Below the pieces are notes generated by a model. It made no database searches, was not told the origin of the DNA, and worked only from the letters and a program-made list of their open reading frames with translations. DNA of 64,000 bases, from assembly GCA_030867875.1 (NCBI GenBank), contig JAOWCC010000026.1, positions 447,001 through 511,000 of the forward strand. The letters are read 5' to 3'. Made by a program: the position numbers and the translations under genes. The stretch is from Actinernus sp. WN-2022 (Eukaryota; Cnidaria; Anthozoa; Actiniaria; Actinernidae). Positions 23,335-35,385 of this stretch are shown one piece after another. Each line of letters opens with the position of its first letter. The first letter of the stretch is position 1.

Positions 23335-24418
23335 CCCACCTAATGTTGGGACAATTATATTATTTTGAAACCCATGCAGCTTACCCCACCGGAAATCAAA
23401 AATTAATTCTGGGGAATATAGACCAAGATATAGTTGAGTAAAGTGCAAAACATTGTTTACAGACATTTGTATGAGGGGGTGCAACTATTTGTTTATAAAA
23501 ATAATATGGAATGTATCTTCGAGTGTTCAACTAGATATCTCACTAGTGAGATCAATATCGTTGAATACTTGAAAATCAATACCACAATCTCTGTGCACCC
23601 ATGTATTCTCTATGGTTATTTGCTGATGATTCCCAATGCTCTATAAAACAGACGCTTGGTCTTAAAAAAAACAACTGGAAATGCACAAACGAAAAGCAAG
23701 TTTAGCAGCTTTAAGATTTTGAAAATTCCACTTTGACAAGAAATGTGCATTATTTCAAAAATATCAAGCACACTGAAACAGCCAGTGGATTAAATGTTAT
23801 TTATTCACGCTCAGAACAAAGGTTTTTGCCAATGCAAGTGGTTTTTATATTATAAAATACATGGATTGGGCACATCACCTGTCAACTATTTTTGATGCTG
23901 CGTACTGAAAGCTAAATGGATATCAAATGTAAACCCAGAGGTAATCCAAATTTTGACTATTAAAAAAAACTTTTGAATGAAGTTCATTTTCATTGACAGA
24001 AAAAAAAGACAAATAACTCACATTCCTAAATACTCCTAGAGTCCCTGACCCACAATATCCACTGTATTATCATTATCATTGATAACCACAACATACATCT
24101 GTAATAATTATTTATAGCAGCCATAATCTAGTTGGCCAAACTAACACTGGTACTAAAGTTATTTCTTTCTTTTTCTCTTCAGATTCAGTGAGCTACAGTT
24201 GTTGCTATTCTTTCACGAGTCTGCACATGCTTGTGCATACTGATTTCATAATATAATATGGAGATATTTTTTTGTTTAAAAACATCACCCATAAGTCTGA
24301 AATGTTTTATCGAACAAGACAACTAAATTTGGCAGAGGGTTATGACAATTCATTTTTAACAAAAATCAATACTTCCAATGACATTTGTAAATTCTGAGAG
24401 GTTCAAGAAGTTTATTTC

Positions 24419-24577
24419 AGGCCCTGATTACATGAAGCGAGCTAGCCCAGTTATATCTCTGCCTTATAAAAACCCACCATAGCTCAACTTCGATATTTTT
24501 TTTTTACAGAGATGCCAGATCTCTGTAAACTGTCAGGGCCAACTTGTGGGCTAGTCTGCTGCATGTAATCAGTGCCT
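24419..24577. mobile_element. MITE B, copy 2
   Basis: Duplicate of 16,582-16,740 carried by the 7.84-kb tandem unit. Confidence 0.8.
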
Positions 24578-24948
24578 TGGATCCCACGTACACTAAAGAC
24601 AATCTTTTATAAATAAATAAATGCATCTAAACCATGTAAAAAAAACCATGTAAAAAACCATGTAAAAAACATGAATCTATAAGCTTTTTGTTCTAGTGTA
24701 AATGGGGTCAAAGTGAAATTTCTGCATGCACAAGCATTTGCAGAGTATTCTTTAATAACATTACTTGTTACTTTTTATCACAACTGCCGTTATTGTGGGT
24801 GGTTGGCAATTTTAAACACAAAACAAAAATTTATATTTGGGATGTATGTATATATATATATATATATGTTGAAAACAATAACGAGTATTGGTAGCAACTT
24901 TTCAATAGGCGAACCTTGCTGACGTCAGTTTACATCTTTGCCACATTA

Positions 24949-25257
24949 CGGACTGGTCATAAAGTATAAGGGGGGGGTCACTATTTTTCAACATGGAAAA
25001 AGGGTGGGCCAAGAAAAATCATGCACTGCATTAGGGGTGAACAAGGGGTTTCAGCCTTTGTTTGGCTTTGAAAGAAATCGCAACACGTTTCTAATTTTCC
25101 CTCTTGGATGATATAAATGGCGGTGGTGGTGGGCTAATCAATTTTGTACAAGGGTGGGCCACAGATATTTTGCATGAATCAGGGGGGCCATTAAAAAAAA
25201 CATGTTTTAGGAAGATTTGATTTTTCCTGCCCACCCCCTATACTTTGACCAGCCCTT
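24949..25257. mobile_element. MITE C, copy 2
   Basis: Duplicate of 17,112-17,421 with one G fewer in the homopolymer. Confidence 0.7.
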
Positions 25258-26635
25258 AGCATACATTAAACTTCAAGCTACAAAGACTACATCAGTTGAA
25301 AGGGGCAAGACTTCATGTTATGGCACACCAGGATTCCCAGAGTTAAACTAGGCCACTTCAAAAGTACAAAATTCGCCATTATAGTTTGGTTGCATTTATT
25401 TTTAGAGTCATTCTAAAATGATTTTTAAACACTCATTCCTCAAAATATATTTATCATATCGCTCTCAAATTTTCGGTGATTATCAAATGTGACAATCTCT
25501 TGATTCATGGACATCACTTGAAGTTTGATGTATGCTAATGAGGAAAAACTTAAACAAGGATTCACCTATAGGCAGGTTTCGTGTTCTCTCATGGACGAGC
25601 TGTAACAAGCATTCTGTGGATGCTAATGTGTGGGAAACTTTTCTTATGGTAATAGCTTTTAGCAAATCCCCCCTGCATCAGCCTTGGAGTACTCGTCTGT
25701 GGGAACACAAAACCAGTCTTGTTACTGCACTATATCAAAGTCATTGAAAACCAATATATACATGATTTCACCAGTTCTTTACTTGCTTTACTATCAGTTT
25801 CTTGGTTATAGTCAAGTAATTTTATAAAAGTACTTTTTCTCTGCTGTATATAAATATTGTTATAAATAAAGGAAAGAGCTTATTAATTACTATCCATGGC
25901 TTTTGCGTATCTCAGTCGACCACCTTGCTCATCATTGTTATCCCAATTCAGATCACCTGACTAGCATGTCTTGTTTTTCTGTATCTAATTCTACAACCCT
26001 AAAACAAAAAGCTTTGAATCATCTTGAGCCATCACATGATCTGTATTGGGACAACATTGTGGCAAACTAAATTCGATATGGTATTGGGATCTTGTGCATT
26101 GGCATCAATGCCACACGGCCACAGCTGTCGAAAAGAAAACCCCAGAAATTTGTGGTGTTAAATCAAATGGAATTGATTATTTTGGGAATTGAGGACAACC
26201 TACAGAATTCTGGTACAACTGAAAATCTAAGTCCCCTTATACTAAAATGGAATATTGGATGTGCCACAAAATCATGTACCCAGGCCTTCTGTTTTAAACA
26301 GGAAAGTACATGTATGGTAACTACAGGTTCTGTTGCCCATGTTAATCAATCTCAAATCTATTTGCCATGTTTTTTTGTTGAAATCTGTAAAAAATAAATG
26401 CCAATTGCTGGAAAAACTCAGACAAAGAAACAGTAGTACCAATACATTGATTGATCCAATGTATTTTCATTGTGTACCTTGAACTACAAGCCTAAAAAAT
26501 ATGGGAACTGCTGCCAGTCCCATAAATACTATTTACATTTGTTCAAAATAATTGTTTTCTAAAAGGTCATAATTTATAGTAAGATCAAGGAATGGGAACT
26601 GCTGCCCTTTTTAATCAGTCCCATTGTTCTCCTTA

Positions 26636-26813
26636 TAGGACATTTTCATTATGGCATTTTACTACAACTACCAGAATCCTTTTCAAATTTCTCATTCAAA
26701 CTTATCAACTCCTTTGAGAATTTCAAGACAATGGTCCAAATTAGAGGAACAAAAGAATCCATGCAAATAGTTCTGGCAGTTGTAGTATGTGACGTCATCA
26801 TGCAAATGTCCTA
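26636..26813. mobile_element. MITE D, copy 2
   Basis: Duplicate of 18,800-18,977; it sits 20 bases left of the start of the three-copy 6.66-kb array. Confidence 0.85.
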
Positions 26814-27752
26814 TTATATTTTACAATAGAAGTGTTTTGTGATATTCTCACTTTTACAACTCATTGCTAATGGTTAACATGAATGGGACACTGTTCACAC
26901 TCGTAGAATGATTCAGATTCTGTATGACACTTCCATTTTAAAATACAAGTCTTAAAATTTGAGAAGCAATGAGATAAATGACATTACTTCGTTTCTAGGA
27001 TAAACACTGCAATAGCAGAGTGGATTTACACTGCAATAGTATAGAGTGGACTTTACTGTACTGTTACCATACTGCCTGCTGTGACACCCAAATAGTTCCT
27101 TGTTGTTTTCTTTCTTTCTTATCCACTCAAATTACAAAGTAACAATACGGTCCCCAAGGACTATTACAATTTTTTAACTAAGGGTGTATTCAAAGGCCAA
27201 CTATATTGTGGGATAAGAATACATGGATTGATCATTGCATAACTCACTTGTATCAATTAACATATATCGGGAGGTAGGGCTACCTATTGGTATAATGCAA
27301 AATACAGTACAAGTGTGTGTCAATCAGTGATTTCATATCTTCTTATTGTGACCGGAATACAGTTATTTGAATGCTTGAGAATGTCTAGCTTACAGCATAT
27401 AGTCCACAAACTAACAGTCTTAACTCAACCAGTTTTATAGGGGCAGTGAATGGTAAATTGAGCTTTGACAAGAACATTGATATTGAAGAGAAGCTTCAAT
27501 CTGTACTCTCATCATCTTTGAAATCTATGAAACGTTTTTGAAGTGAGCTAGTTTTGAAATAAAAGTCAACAAAGACTTCAGGTCTGGAAAAGTTGACTCA
27601 GCTCAAATGCTTGTTGATGACTGAGAAAGTCAATATTCCAAAATTTGTCGATGAGAAACTACGATTTTGAGGTAGCTGTCTATTTGCAAAAGGTATAGAC
27701 TGTTGTTAGGGACCATTCACTTCCCCTCAAGTGGGCTCCATTGCATCACATT

Positions 27753-28032
27753 TTACAAACTGACTTGTTTCTTTTTGTTTAATGGACAGTCTTTGTGTGA
27801 TATTCTCTTGTGACCAGTTGAACCACATTTGCATGTTCTTCCTCCTTCCTCCAAGTGACCACCAAGTCTTAAAGCAGAGTTATGAGGGGGTGCAATAGGT
27901 TCCACTTCTACTCGAGTGCCTTCCTCTTGACTCAGAATACTCTTGGCCAGTTGAGCTCCGTCTTCTTCATCAGCATCATCATCTGCATCCCCATATGTAT
28001 GCACAATTTTTTGTTGCCTCACATACTTCTTC
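27753..28032 (-). CDS. MBD/transposase gene copy 2, last exon (acidic region and zinc knuckle)
   Basis: An acceptor CTCTTGCAG precedes 28,032. The exon completes an AG|G codon left by the previous exon, then reads KKYVRQQKIVHTYG, an Asp/Glu-rich stretch (DADDDADEEDGA), and a C-terminal knuckle with C-x-C-G-x2-G-H..H-x2-C spacing ending CPLN, before a stop at 27,753. This knuckle resembles the terminal motif of Mutator-like transposase-domain proteins I remember from cnidarians. It probably binds nucleic acid. The exon is single-frame with no stop until the end. No clear AATAAA signal was found just downstream. Confidence 0.8.
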
Positions 28033-28246
28033 CTGCAAGAGTAGCAATAGCATAATTGTCTGAATGGAGTAGAACCTCGCTGTTGTTTCCATTATCTTCA
28101 CGTTTTTTAAACAAATTATGCTGGCCTAGTAGCACTAAAAAGTTTAGGAGAGGACCCACATCGTACACATGCTTCTGAATTTATAAACTTAACTTTAGAG
28201 AAGTTGTACAGACTGAAACTAGTCTACACTGTCATGATTTACTAAC

Positions 28247-28359
28247 CTCGACTTCTGTTCCTCTTGTCTCGATTTCTTTTTCCCTACACGCTGTTTCTTT
28301 GCCTTTTCACTCTTCATTTTCTCCAGCCTTTTAAAACGCCTGACATTGTCATCCTTGAG
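28247..28359 (-). CDS. MBD/transposase gene copy 2, basic linker exon
   Basis: The exon lies between an acceptor (CCCTGTTAG) and a donor (GAG|GTTAGT). It is 113 bases, phase 0 at its start and phase 2 at its end, matching both neighbours. It encodes LKDDNVRRFKRLEKMKSEKA and continues with more Lys/Arg-rich residues, a likely helical basic segment or nuclear localisation signal. It is too short for simple ORF calling and is supported by the phase match on both sides. Confidence 0.75.
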
Positions 28360-28725
28360 CTAACAGGGAAAGATAACAAGAAAATGAGACAATGCAAAAT
28401 TGATTATCATCAGAAACCTACATTTTATAAAAAGGTACTATAAAACTAAGCTTCATATAGACAGTTGTTTTTATTTTTAACATTATTATACCATCATTAT
28501 TTTTATTAGTACTATTATTTTCATTCCTTCCAAAAACATTAGTTATCGTTATTACCAACAAAATTTTGTTTGTTTGCAGCAGGAAATAAAACTTGATACC
28601 ACCCTGTGTATTTCAATTGTTAAACTAGTACTGAGTGGCAATATTATTTCAACTGTTTCTTTCTTGGTGATTAATCAGTGTTTCAGGAACTCTGTATCAT
28701 ACATTTAATAAAGTTAAAACGTAAC

Positions 28726-30198
28726 CTGCTCAATTAATCCATCTGTGACTGGGAGATCCATTGCTCTATACAACTCCGGGGTCCAATGGTAATTAGGTCC
28801 TTCAGCTCTGTAGTGATACGTCATGTTGCCCTGCAAAAGACCTATATTGCTGATGGCCTCGTAATGTAGCTGATGTAGGTTGGTACTTTTCCCCCTAAAC
28901 TTTGCCAGGACACTGAACCTAGACTCTGGAAGGTTTGAGTGGCCTCTACCCATTTCTCGGTGAATTACTTGCTCAGCCTTGTTGCCGACACGCCTGCACT
29001 CAATTTCATAGACAAGGCTGTGAAGTGGGCATGTTAGTACTGATCCAGTCTGGTACTTTTTCCCCTCGCAGCTTCGTTGTACCTCTTCATTACCACTTTC
29101 CTGATTAGTGTCATCGATATCATCGATATCATCGATATCATCGTCACCATCATCATCAGTGTGTTTGGCATCTTTGCTGGCACTGTGACTACCTTTGCAT
29201 TTTCCACAGCAACAAACAACTGAAGGGTGGAAACCACATACTTCCTTATCCCCATACTCATTTACCCAGTCATGAATGTCTCTAGCATGATATTTCCCAA
29301 GTTTCATCATACGCTCAGCATACTCACTGGGATCATTATTACACTGCTTGAGTACACAAAAGTGATTTCGTTTTGCACTGATAATGAACTGATCTGTGAA
29401 ACAGCCACACTTACTGTTATGCTTTCTTTCACAGTGGCATTTGACTGATTGTACCGAAGGAAAACCTGCCTTGTGTTTATCAATATAACCAGGCTCTAAA
29501 TGCTTTTTTACCTTAAAATCCTTAATATTGTTGCTATGTGCCCTCCCAACATGCCCTCCACACAACATAACTCTACTAAGATCACTGTCTGGAAAGATCT
29601 CTCGGAAGGATTTCTGGGATGATGAATCAGCATCTTGCCAATTAACTGCCACTACCATACCCTCTTCTTTGGCCTGTGAAAATAAGAGATATGCGAGGTG
29701 CCCCTCAGCAGCCTTGGAAGTTCCCTGCCACAAATCAGAATCGCAAATATTATTTGCACCTCGCATACATAAATGCCCATAATAAAGTAACCCCTGGTTA
29801 ATAAAATTAATTACAACAAAAGTAGCACATTGACTATGAAATCCCCTAATTAACCAGCATCCATCTGATGTTGTGACTGCCTTCTTCCAGCTTCCTATTT
29901 CTTCATTGGGCTTTGCTCTCATATCTTCCTTGGCCTTATCACAAGCATCATCAAGGATCTTCTTTATATAAGGGTATGCCACCTCGATTATGCGGTAAAA
30001 GGGCTTATCTGTAAGGCACTTCATTCCAAGCCCTTTACATAGGATATTGTAGTAAGTGGCATAGCCCCCACCCCAGATAAAGAAGGCCAGTGCAACTGCA
30101 AGGGATACAGCACTTCTTCTATAGAATGGTGGCAGAACAACCAACACACTGAAAATACATCTCAGCTGCCCCACCAAGGCCAGAGACTTTATAGCAAA
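28726..30198 (-). CDS. Mutator-like transposase-domain exon, gene copy 2
   Basis: An open reading of about 490 codons. Numbering from the leucine-coding TTG at 30,177, residues 105-116 hold DGCWLIRGFHSQ, and 180-187 NWQDADSS gives the paired acidic residues expected of an RNase H-like transposase core; CGGHVGRAH follows at 206-214. Cysteine-rich blocks (CHCERKH..CGC at 248-259; CCCGKC at 322-327), an Asp/Ile repeat (342-356) and GLLQGNMTY (447-455) come next. This order resembles the Mutator-like transposase domain family. The 3' end uses a CAG|GTTACG donor (28,726) in phase with the next exon. The 5' end is uncertain: AG sites at 30,199 or further upstream are possible. Whether it is an active transposase or a domesticated gene is unknown. 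Confidence 0.8.
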
Positions 30199-30940
30199 CT
30201 GGCACTAATCGACCTATGAAAAATAAATATCAACCACATAATTTGTTATGTTCAAAGATCTGACAGTTATTTCTTTTATTAGTAAGCATAATACCCCAGT
30301 CACAAATCTGTTTTAAAAAAAGCTTTGGAAACTTTTTGCTTTAGTCGAAATACTGTATTTATTTGAAAAAATTCTGACCTGCTGTCAAAAAAAGTTATAT
30401 AAACCAAACTGTGTTTGGTGCATGCTCCTATATCCTACTCTTATCTGCCTGCTTCATCATTTTGCAGTTCATAGTTTTACTCTTTATGTAATGGCTCTAC
30501 AAAATTATTTCAAACCAGCCCATCCCTATAACTTTGTGTTGGGGGGCAGGGGGCATTTGACACTTTGGAATCAGAGCAGAAACTCAGAAACTCAGTTAAA
30601 TTGGGGTGGGGGGATTAGACTAACCAGCAACCTTGCAAACTCTGCACTGGAATTTAAAGTTGATTTCCTCCACCATGTTTAATGTCTGTTCTGACAGTCC
30701 CACAAAGAAAAAATGAGGAACATCAATTTCCTTGACTTGTTCCAACTGGCTTGACATACTAGGCACACTACAAAATCAATGGAGTAAAGGAGTTTGAAAC
30801 GTGGCCAACATTGTTGTCTTGAAAGCAAGACAACTGTATAATCTAGTTTCTGCTGACTAAAATAAATGCAGGTGTAGATGTAAAGGAGTACATATAAGTG
30901 CTGCAAACAGTCTCTTTGCATGCCATTTACTTTTGGCTAA

Positions 30941-31178
30941 ACTACAGAATGCAGGGCCACTTTTGAAGGCTCTGGCTCGGTAGTCACTGCAGAACTACCA
31001 AAAACACACCCGCCAGTTTATTAATTCATGAATATAAACCACTGCCAGGAGCGGCCTTCACCTCCTCGGAACCTGGAATAGTACTGGCTAATAATAGCTA
31101 ACCCTAAAACAATGGAATTCTTTGTCAGTACAATCAAAATGGTGCTCAAAAGTGACCATTGGCCCTGCATTTCGTAGT
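30941..31178. mobile_element. MITE E in intron, unit a
   Basis: ACTACAGAATGCAGGGCCAC.. and the inverse of ..GGCCCTGCATTTCGTAGT are terminal inverted repeats of about 30 bases with a small indel. It lies between the MBD exon and the transposase exon, hence within a presumed intron. Confidence 0.75.
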
Positions 31179-31725
31179 TGCTCCTTACTTTTTATTTCTA
31201 TTTTCTACATTTGTATCTCCAATTGATTGTCTATTTTTTTTATTGCCATGCAGTAAGCCTTCAGCTATTGACTATTGTATTTGTAGCCTGTTTTTCTGAG
31301 GTGTGAAGGAAAGAGCTCTCACTCTAAAATTATTCGACCCCAGTGAGAAGCCAATCGTTTTCTCAGAAGAATCTAAAAATATATTTTAAAAACGGTAAAA
31401 AGTAGGACAGACAACAACTGAAATGTCCTCTGTTCTTATGAAAAATATTTTTGAGGGAAACACATTTATCATTTTATACAGACATTAGTCATTAGCAGAG
31501 TCGTCAACCTGAATTGAAGCCAAAGACAAAGTCTGCTTCCTTGCTAGTACTGAGTAGCAGTTTCAAAGTCTCAGAGGAAAATGGGCCGGAAAATGAAACA
31601 GGAAATCATAGATACCATATATGCGTACTGCACTGCAAAATACACAAAGAAACTCACAGTTCGCGACTCGGTTCCGCGCATCTCAGTTCGCGAGTGAAGA
31701 AATAACACTATAACATTCCAATTAC

Positions 31726-32027
31726 CTTTTCTTTTCTGGAGAAGAAAAAGAATCGTAGTCTTCAGCTGATGGCTTGTAGTCATCATCCTCGGTTCCATCT
31801 GAAGCCGAAGTTGTAGCAGTTCCCTTCAGATAGTCAGCTACAGCTTTCCCAGTCCTGAATTTCTTCCTCTCTGGTGGTGGGGATATCCAAAGATGTCCCT
31901 TATTCTTTCCTTTGGACCTCTTATCAATCACATCCCAGCCATTATGAATAAGTTCTTCGTTATTAATATAAAGTTTCGCTTTTTTCGGCGGTGGTTTAGG
32001 TCGAGTTCTCTTCCTTTTTCTGCCCAT
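31726..32027 (-). CDS. MBD-like first exon, gene copy 2
   Basis: An ATG at 32,027 opens about 100 codons. Residues 3-18 are a basic, proline-containing tail (KRKRTRPKPPPKKAK) suited to nuclear import. Residues 29-67 fit the methyl-CpG-binding (MBD/TAM) pattern: NGW..I..RSKGK, then GHLWISPP, then KKFRT..AVADYL. An acidic, Ser-rich tail follows. The exon ends AAAAG|GTAATT (31,726), a good donor, leaving phase 2. It lies 1.5 kb upstream of the transposase exon on the same strand and within the same amplified unit, so one gene is the simplest reading. A direct join is not in frame, so at least one intermediate exon is needed. One candidate is 30,632-30,690, which would add a CRVCK motif but does not match this donor's phase. 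Confidence 0.65.
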
Positions 32028-33050
32028 ATCTCTTCGCTACTTCGCTGCAGAAACGTACCCACGAAGTACACGCTCGTGAAAAGTTTACACGTGAGACCAC
32101 TGTACATTGCACCACGGGCGCTTTGTTGCTAGGGATTACATCATTGTTTATGGTTTATTTATAGTATCGTAATACACGAAGACAAAATCGCCTGTTTCCG
32201 ACATTTTTTCGACAGTTATCGTGCTGCCATCGATTGTTTTTCGGTATACGCCGGCTCAATCGTCTTAAAACAAAATGGCGACCAGTATTTGATATTCCAC
32301 GACCAGAGGGAGGCGAGAAAGGTCCAAAGTAAACCAAACAGAGGCCGTAAATGCTAAATATCTACAGTTATGTTTCCTCGGTCCTTTATATACTTTCAGG
32401 AATGAAAGAATATATAACATTCTTCAATCTGAACCAAGCCCGCACCGAAACTGTATAACAACTCGAGGTTACGGTAAAGGACGACCTCAGAAATCAGATT
32501 AATACATAACTTATTAATGGATGTACTTTAAGATGCGGGCATGGTTCATTTTTTTTATTCTTGATTGAAGATGATATTCCGTGCTATTTATTTGCCTTTT
32601 CTTGAAATCAGCTAAGCAAAATAAAAATTATTTACTCGAAAACCTTGTTACCATGGAGACGCATTCTAGGGACAGGGAGGCTTGGCTACTAAAAAAAATA
32701 TACCAAAATACTTCACTCTATCAGGTCTATTTGTGGCGAAAGTTATAAATCCAAGAGTTTAAAAGCAATGGAGAAATATTTTTTCAAAAAGAGACCATTT
32801 TACACTCTGGTAGTACCTTAATAGCATGAGTTTATATATAGGCCATGTGGACATCCGCCTAACACATGTGGGATGTGTGTTAGAGTCTTTTGAGAGTTTC
32901 ATCACCAACTTCAACAAACTCATTATTACTCGGACTGCGTAAGCGGGTCCGAGTCTGAAAATCTGATGTGTGTGTTATTTTAATATTTATTCTTTTTTCC
33001 GGCATTGGAAGTGGGAAATTGCATAAGGGATTCATTACTGTGCTATCAAT
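32028..33050. other. presumed bidirectional promoter region, unit a
   Basis: About 1 kb between the minus-strand MBD exon and a plus-strand exon starting at 33,051. It contains CpG-richer sequence near 32,040-32,130 and 32,180-32,290 and no TATA box I would trust. Divergent arrangement suggests shared regulation, which is inference. Confidence 0.35.
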
Positions 33051-33212
33051 ATGGCAGGATTGATTAGTTTCAGTGAATACCGTGCCGATAATAATTCGCT
33101 GTAATTCTCTAAAGAGGAAAACGTGATACATTCAGACAGCGACGACGATTCAACGTCTGTGATCTGCCCAAGCAGGTCTAATAATACAGTCACATCAATG
33201 GCTCGAAATACG
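33051..33212 (+). pseudogene. plus-strand first exon with in-frame stop, unit a
   Basis: ATGGCAGGA opens 17 codons (MAGLISFSEYRADNNSL), then a TAA at 33,102-33,104. The same frame continues with FSKEENVIHSDSDDDST.. to a perfect donor ACG|GTAAGT at 33,212/33,213. A CAA-to-TAA change would explain the break. The sensible composition on both sides of the stop and the strong donor suggest a once-functional exon. No downstream exon exists inside the unit because the unit ends 280 bases later. Family unknown. Confidence 0.45.
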
Positions 33213-34412
33213 GTAAGTGTGACCTTTGGAAGTGTCGCATTTCGAAAATTGTATTTAGTCACCCGTCGATCAAATGCTGGTCTGCTCCCAATGAAAACAA
33301 CCAAACTTGCGTGCTGGCATGTAATTAAATCTTACGTTTTGCGACGTTATGATCAAAATGTTCCTGCACACAATCTGTTTAACAAATCGCACACATTTTG
33401 CCATTGTCTGTACTCGTATTGATCATAGAAATGACGCCATAAAATGTTCAAAACTCAAGTGGAACAACGAGCGTAGCTAGTGCGTAATAAACTGTTTTGT
33501 GATATTCTCACTTTTACAACTCATTGCTAATGGTTAACATGAATGGGACACTGTTCACACTCGTAGAATGATTCAGATTCTGTATGACACTTCCATTTTA
33601 AAATACAAGTCTTAAAATTTGAGAAGCAATGAGATAAATGACATTACTTCGTTTCTAGGATAAACACTGCAATAGCAGAGTGGATTTACACTGCAATAGT
33701 ATAGAGTGGACTTTACTGTACTGTTACCATACTGCCTGCTGTGACACCCAAATAGTTCCTTGTTGTTTTCTTTCTTTCTTATCCACTCAAATTACAAAGT
33801 AACAATACGGTCCCCAAGGACTATTACAATTTTTTAACTAAGGGTGTATTCAAAGGCCAACTATATTGTGGGATAAGAATACATGGATTGATCATTGCAT
33901 AACTCACTTGTATCAATTAACATATATCGGGAGGTAGGGCTACCTATTGGTATAATGCAAAATACAGTACAAGTGTGTGTCAATCAGTGATTTCATATCT
34001 TCTTATTGTGACCGGAATACAGTTATTTGAATGCTTGAGAATGTCTAGCTTACAGCATATAGTCCACAAACTAACAGTCTTAACTCAACCAGTTTTATAG
34101 GGGCAGTGAATGGTAAATTGAGCTTTGACAAGAACATTGATATTGAAGAGAAGCTTCAATCTGTACTCTCATCATCTTTGAAATCTATGAAACGTTTTTG
34201 AAGTGAGCTAGTTTTGAAATAAAAGTCAACAAAGACTTCAGGTCTGGAAAAGTTGACTCAGCTCAAATGCTTGTTGATGACTGAGAAAGTCAATATTCCA
34301 AAATTTGTCGATGAGAAACTACGATTTTGAGGTAGCTGTCTATTTGCAAAAGGTATAGACTGTTGTTAGGGACCATTCACTTCCCCTCAAGTGGGCTCCA
34401 TTGCATCACATT

Positions 34413-34692
34413 TTACAAACTGACTTGTTTCTTTTTGTTTAATGGACAGTCTTTGTGTGATATTCTCTTGTGACCAGTTGAACCACATTTGCATGTTCTT
34501 CCTCCTTCCTCCAAGTGACCACCAAGTCTTAAAGCAGAGTTATGAGGGGGTGCAATAGGTTCCACTTCTACTCGAGTGCCTTCCTCTTGACTCAGAATAC
34601 TCTTGGCCAGTTGAGCTCCGTCTTCTTCATCAGCATCATCATCTGCATCCCCATATGTATGCACAATTTTTTGTTGCCTCACATACTTCTTC
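34413..34692 (-). CDS. MBD/transposase gene copy 3, last exon
   Basis: Copy of 27,753-28,032 carrying the same A at 34,473 as copy 2. The zinc knuckle is intact. Confidence 0.8.
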
Positions 34693-34906
34693 CTGCAAGA
34701 GTAGCAATAGCATAATTGTCTGAATGGAGTAGAACCTCGCTGTTGTTTCCATTATCTTCACGTTTTTTAAACAAATTATGCTGGCCTAGTAGCACTAAAA
34801 AGTTTAGGAGAGGACCCACATCGTACACATGCTTCTGAATTTATAAACTTAACTTTAGAGAAGTTGTACAGACTGAAACTAGTCTACACTGTCATGATTT
34901 ACTAAC

Positions 34907-35019
34907 CTCGACTTCTGTTCCTCTTGTCTCGATTTCTTTTTCCCTACACGCTGTTTCTTTGCCTTTTCACTCTTCATTTTCTCCAGCCTTTTAAAACGCC
35001 TGACATTGTCATCCTTGAG
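34907..35019 (-). CDS. MBD/transposase gene copy 3, basic exon
   Basis: Copy of 28,247-28,359 with both splice sites retained. Confidence 0.75.
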
Positions 35020-35385
35020 CTAACAGGGAAAGATAACAAGAAAATGAGACAATGCAAAATTGATTATCATCAGAAACCTACATTTTATAAAAAGGTACTA
35101 TAAAACTAAGCTTCATATAGACAGTTGTTTTTATTTTTAACATTATTATACCATCATTATTTTTATTAGTACTATTATTTTCATTCCTTCCAAAAACATT
35201 AGTTATCGTTATTACCAACAAAATTTTGTTTGTTTGCAGCAGGAAATAAAACTTGATACCACCCTGTGTATTTCAATTGTTAAACTAGTACTGAGTGGCA
35301 ATATTATTTCAACTGTTTCTTTCTTGGTGATTAATCAGTGTTTCAGGAACTCTGTATCATACATTTAATAAAGTTAAAACGTAAC

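Larger units (their letters stand above)
21988..29822. repeat. 7.84-kb tandem duplication, copy 2
   Basis: Repeats 14,151-21,986 at an offset of 7,837, falling to 7,836 after a G-run. It ends at ACAACAAAAG (29,822), after which sequence continues uninterrupted into the rest of the transposase exon. This copy therefore retains the ancestral right flank and copy 1 the ancestral left flank. Confidence 0.95.
26833..33492. repeat. 6.66-kb tandem unit a
   Basis: Begins TGTTTTGTGATATTC and ends AATAAAC, immediately followed by TG and the next unit. Line-by-line comparison with unit b (offset exactly 6,660) shows no difference that I could find. Confidence 0.95.
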
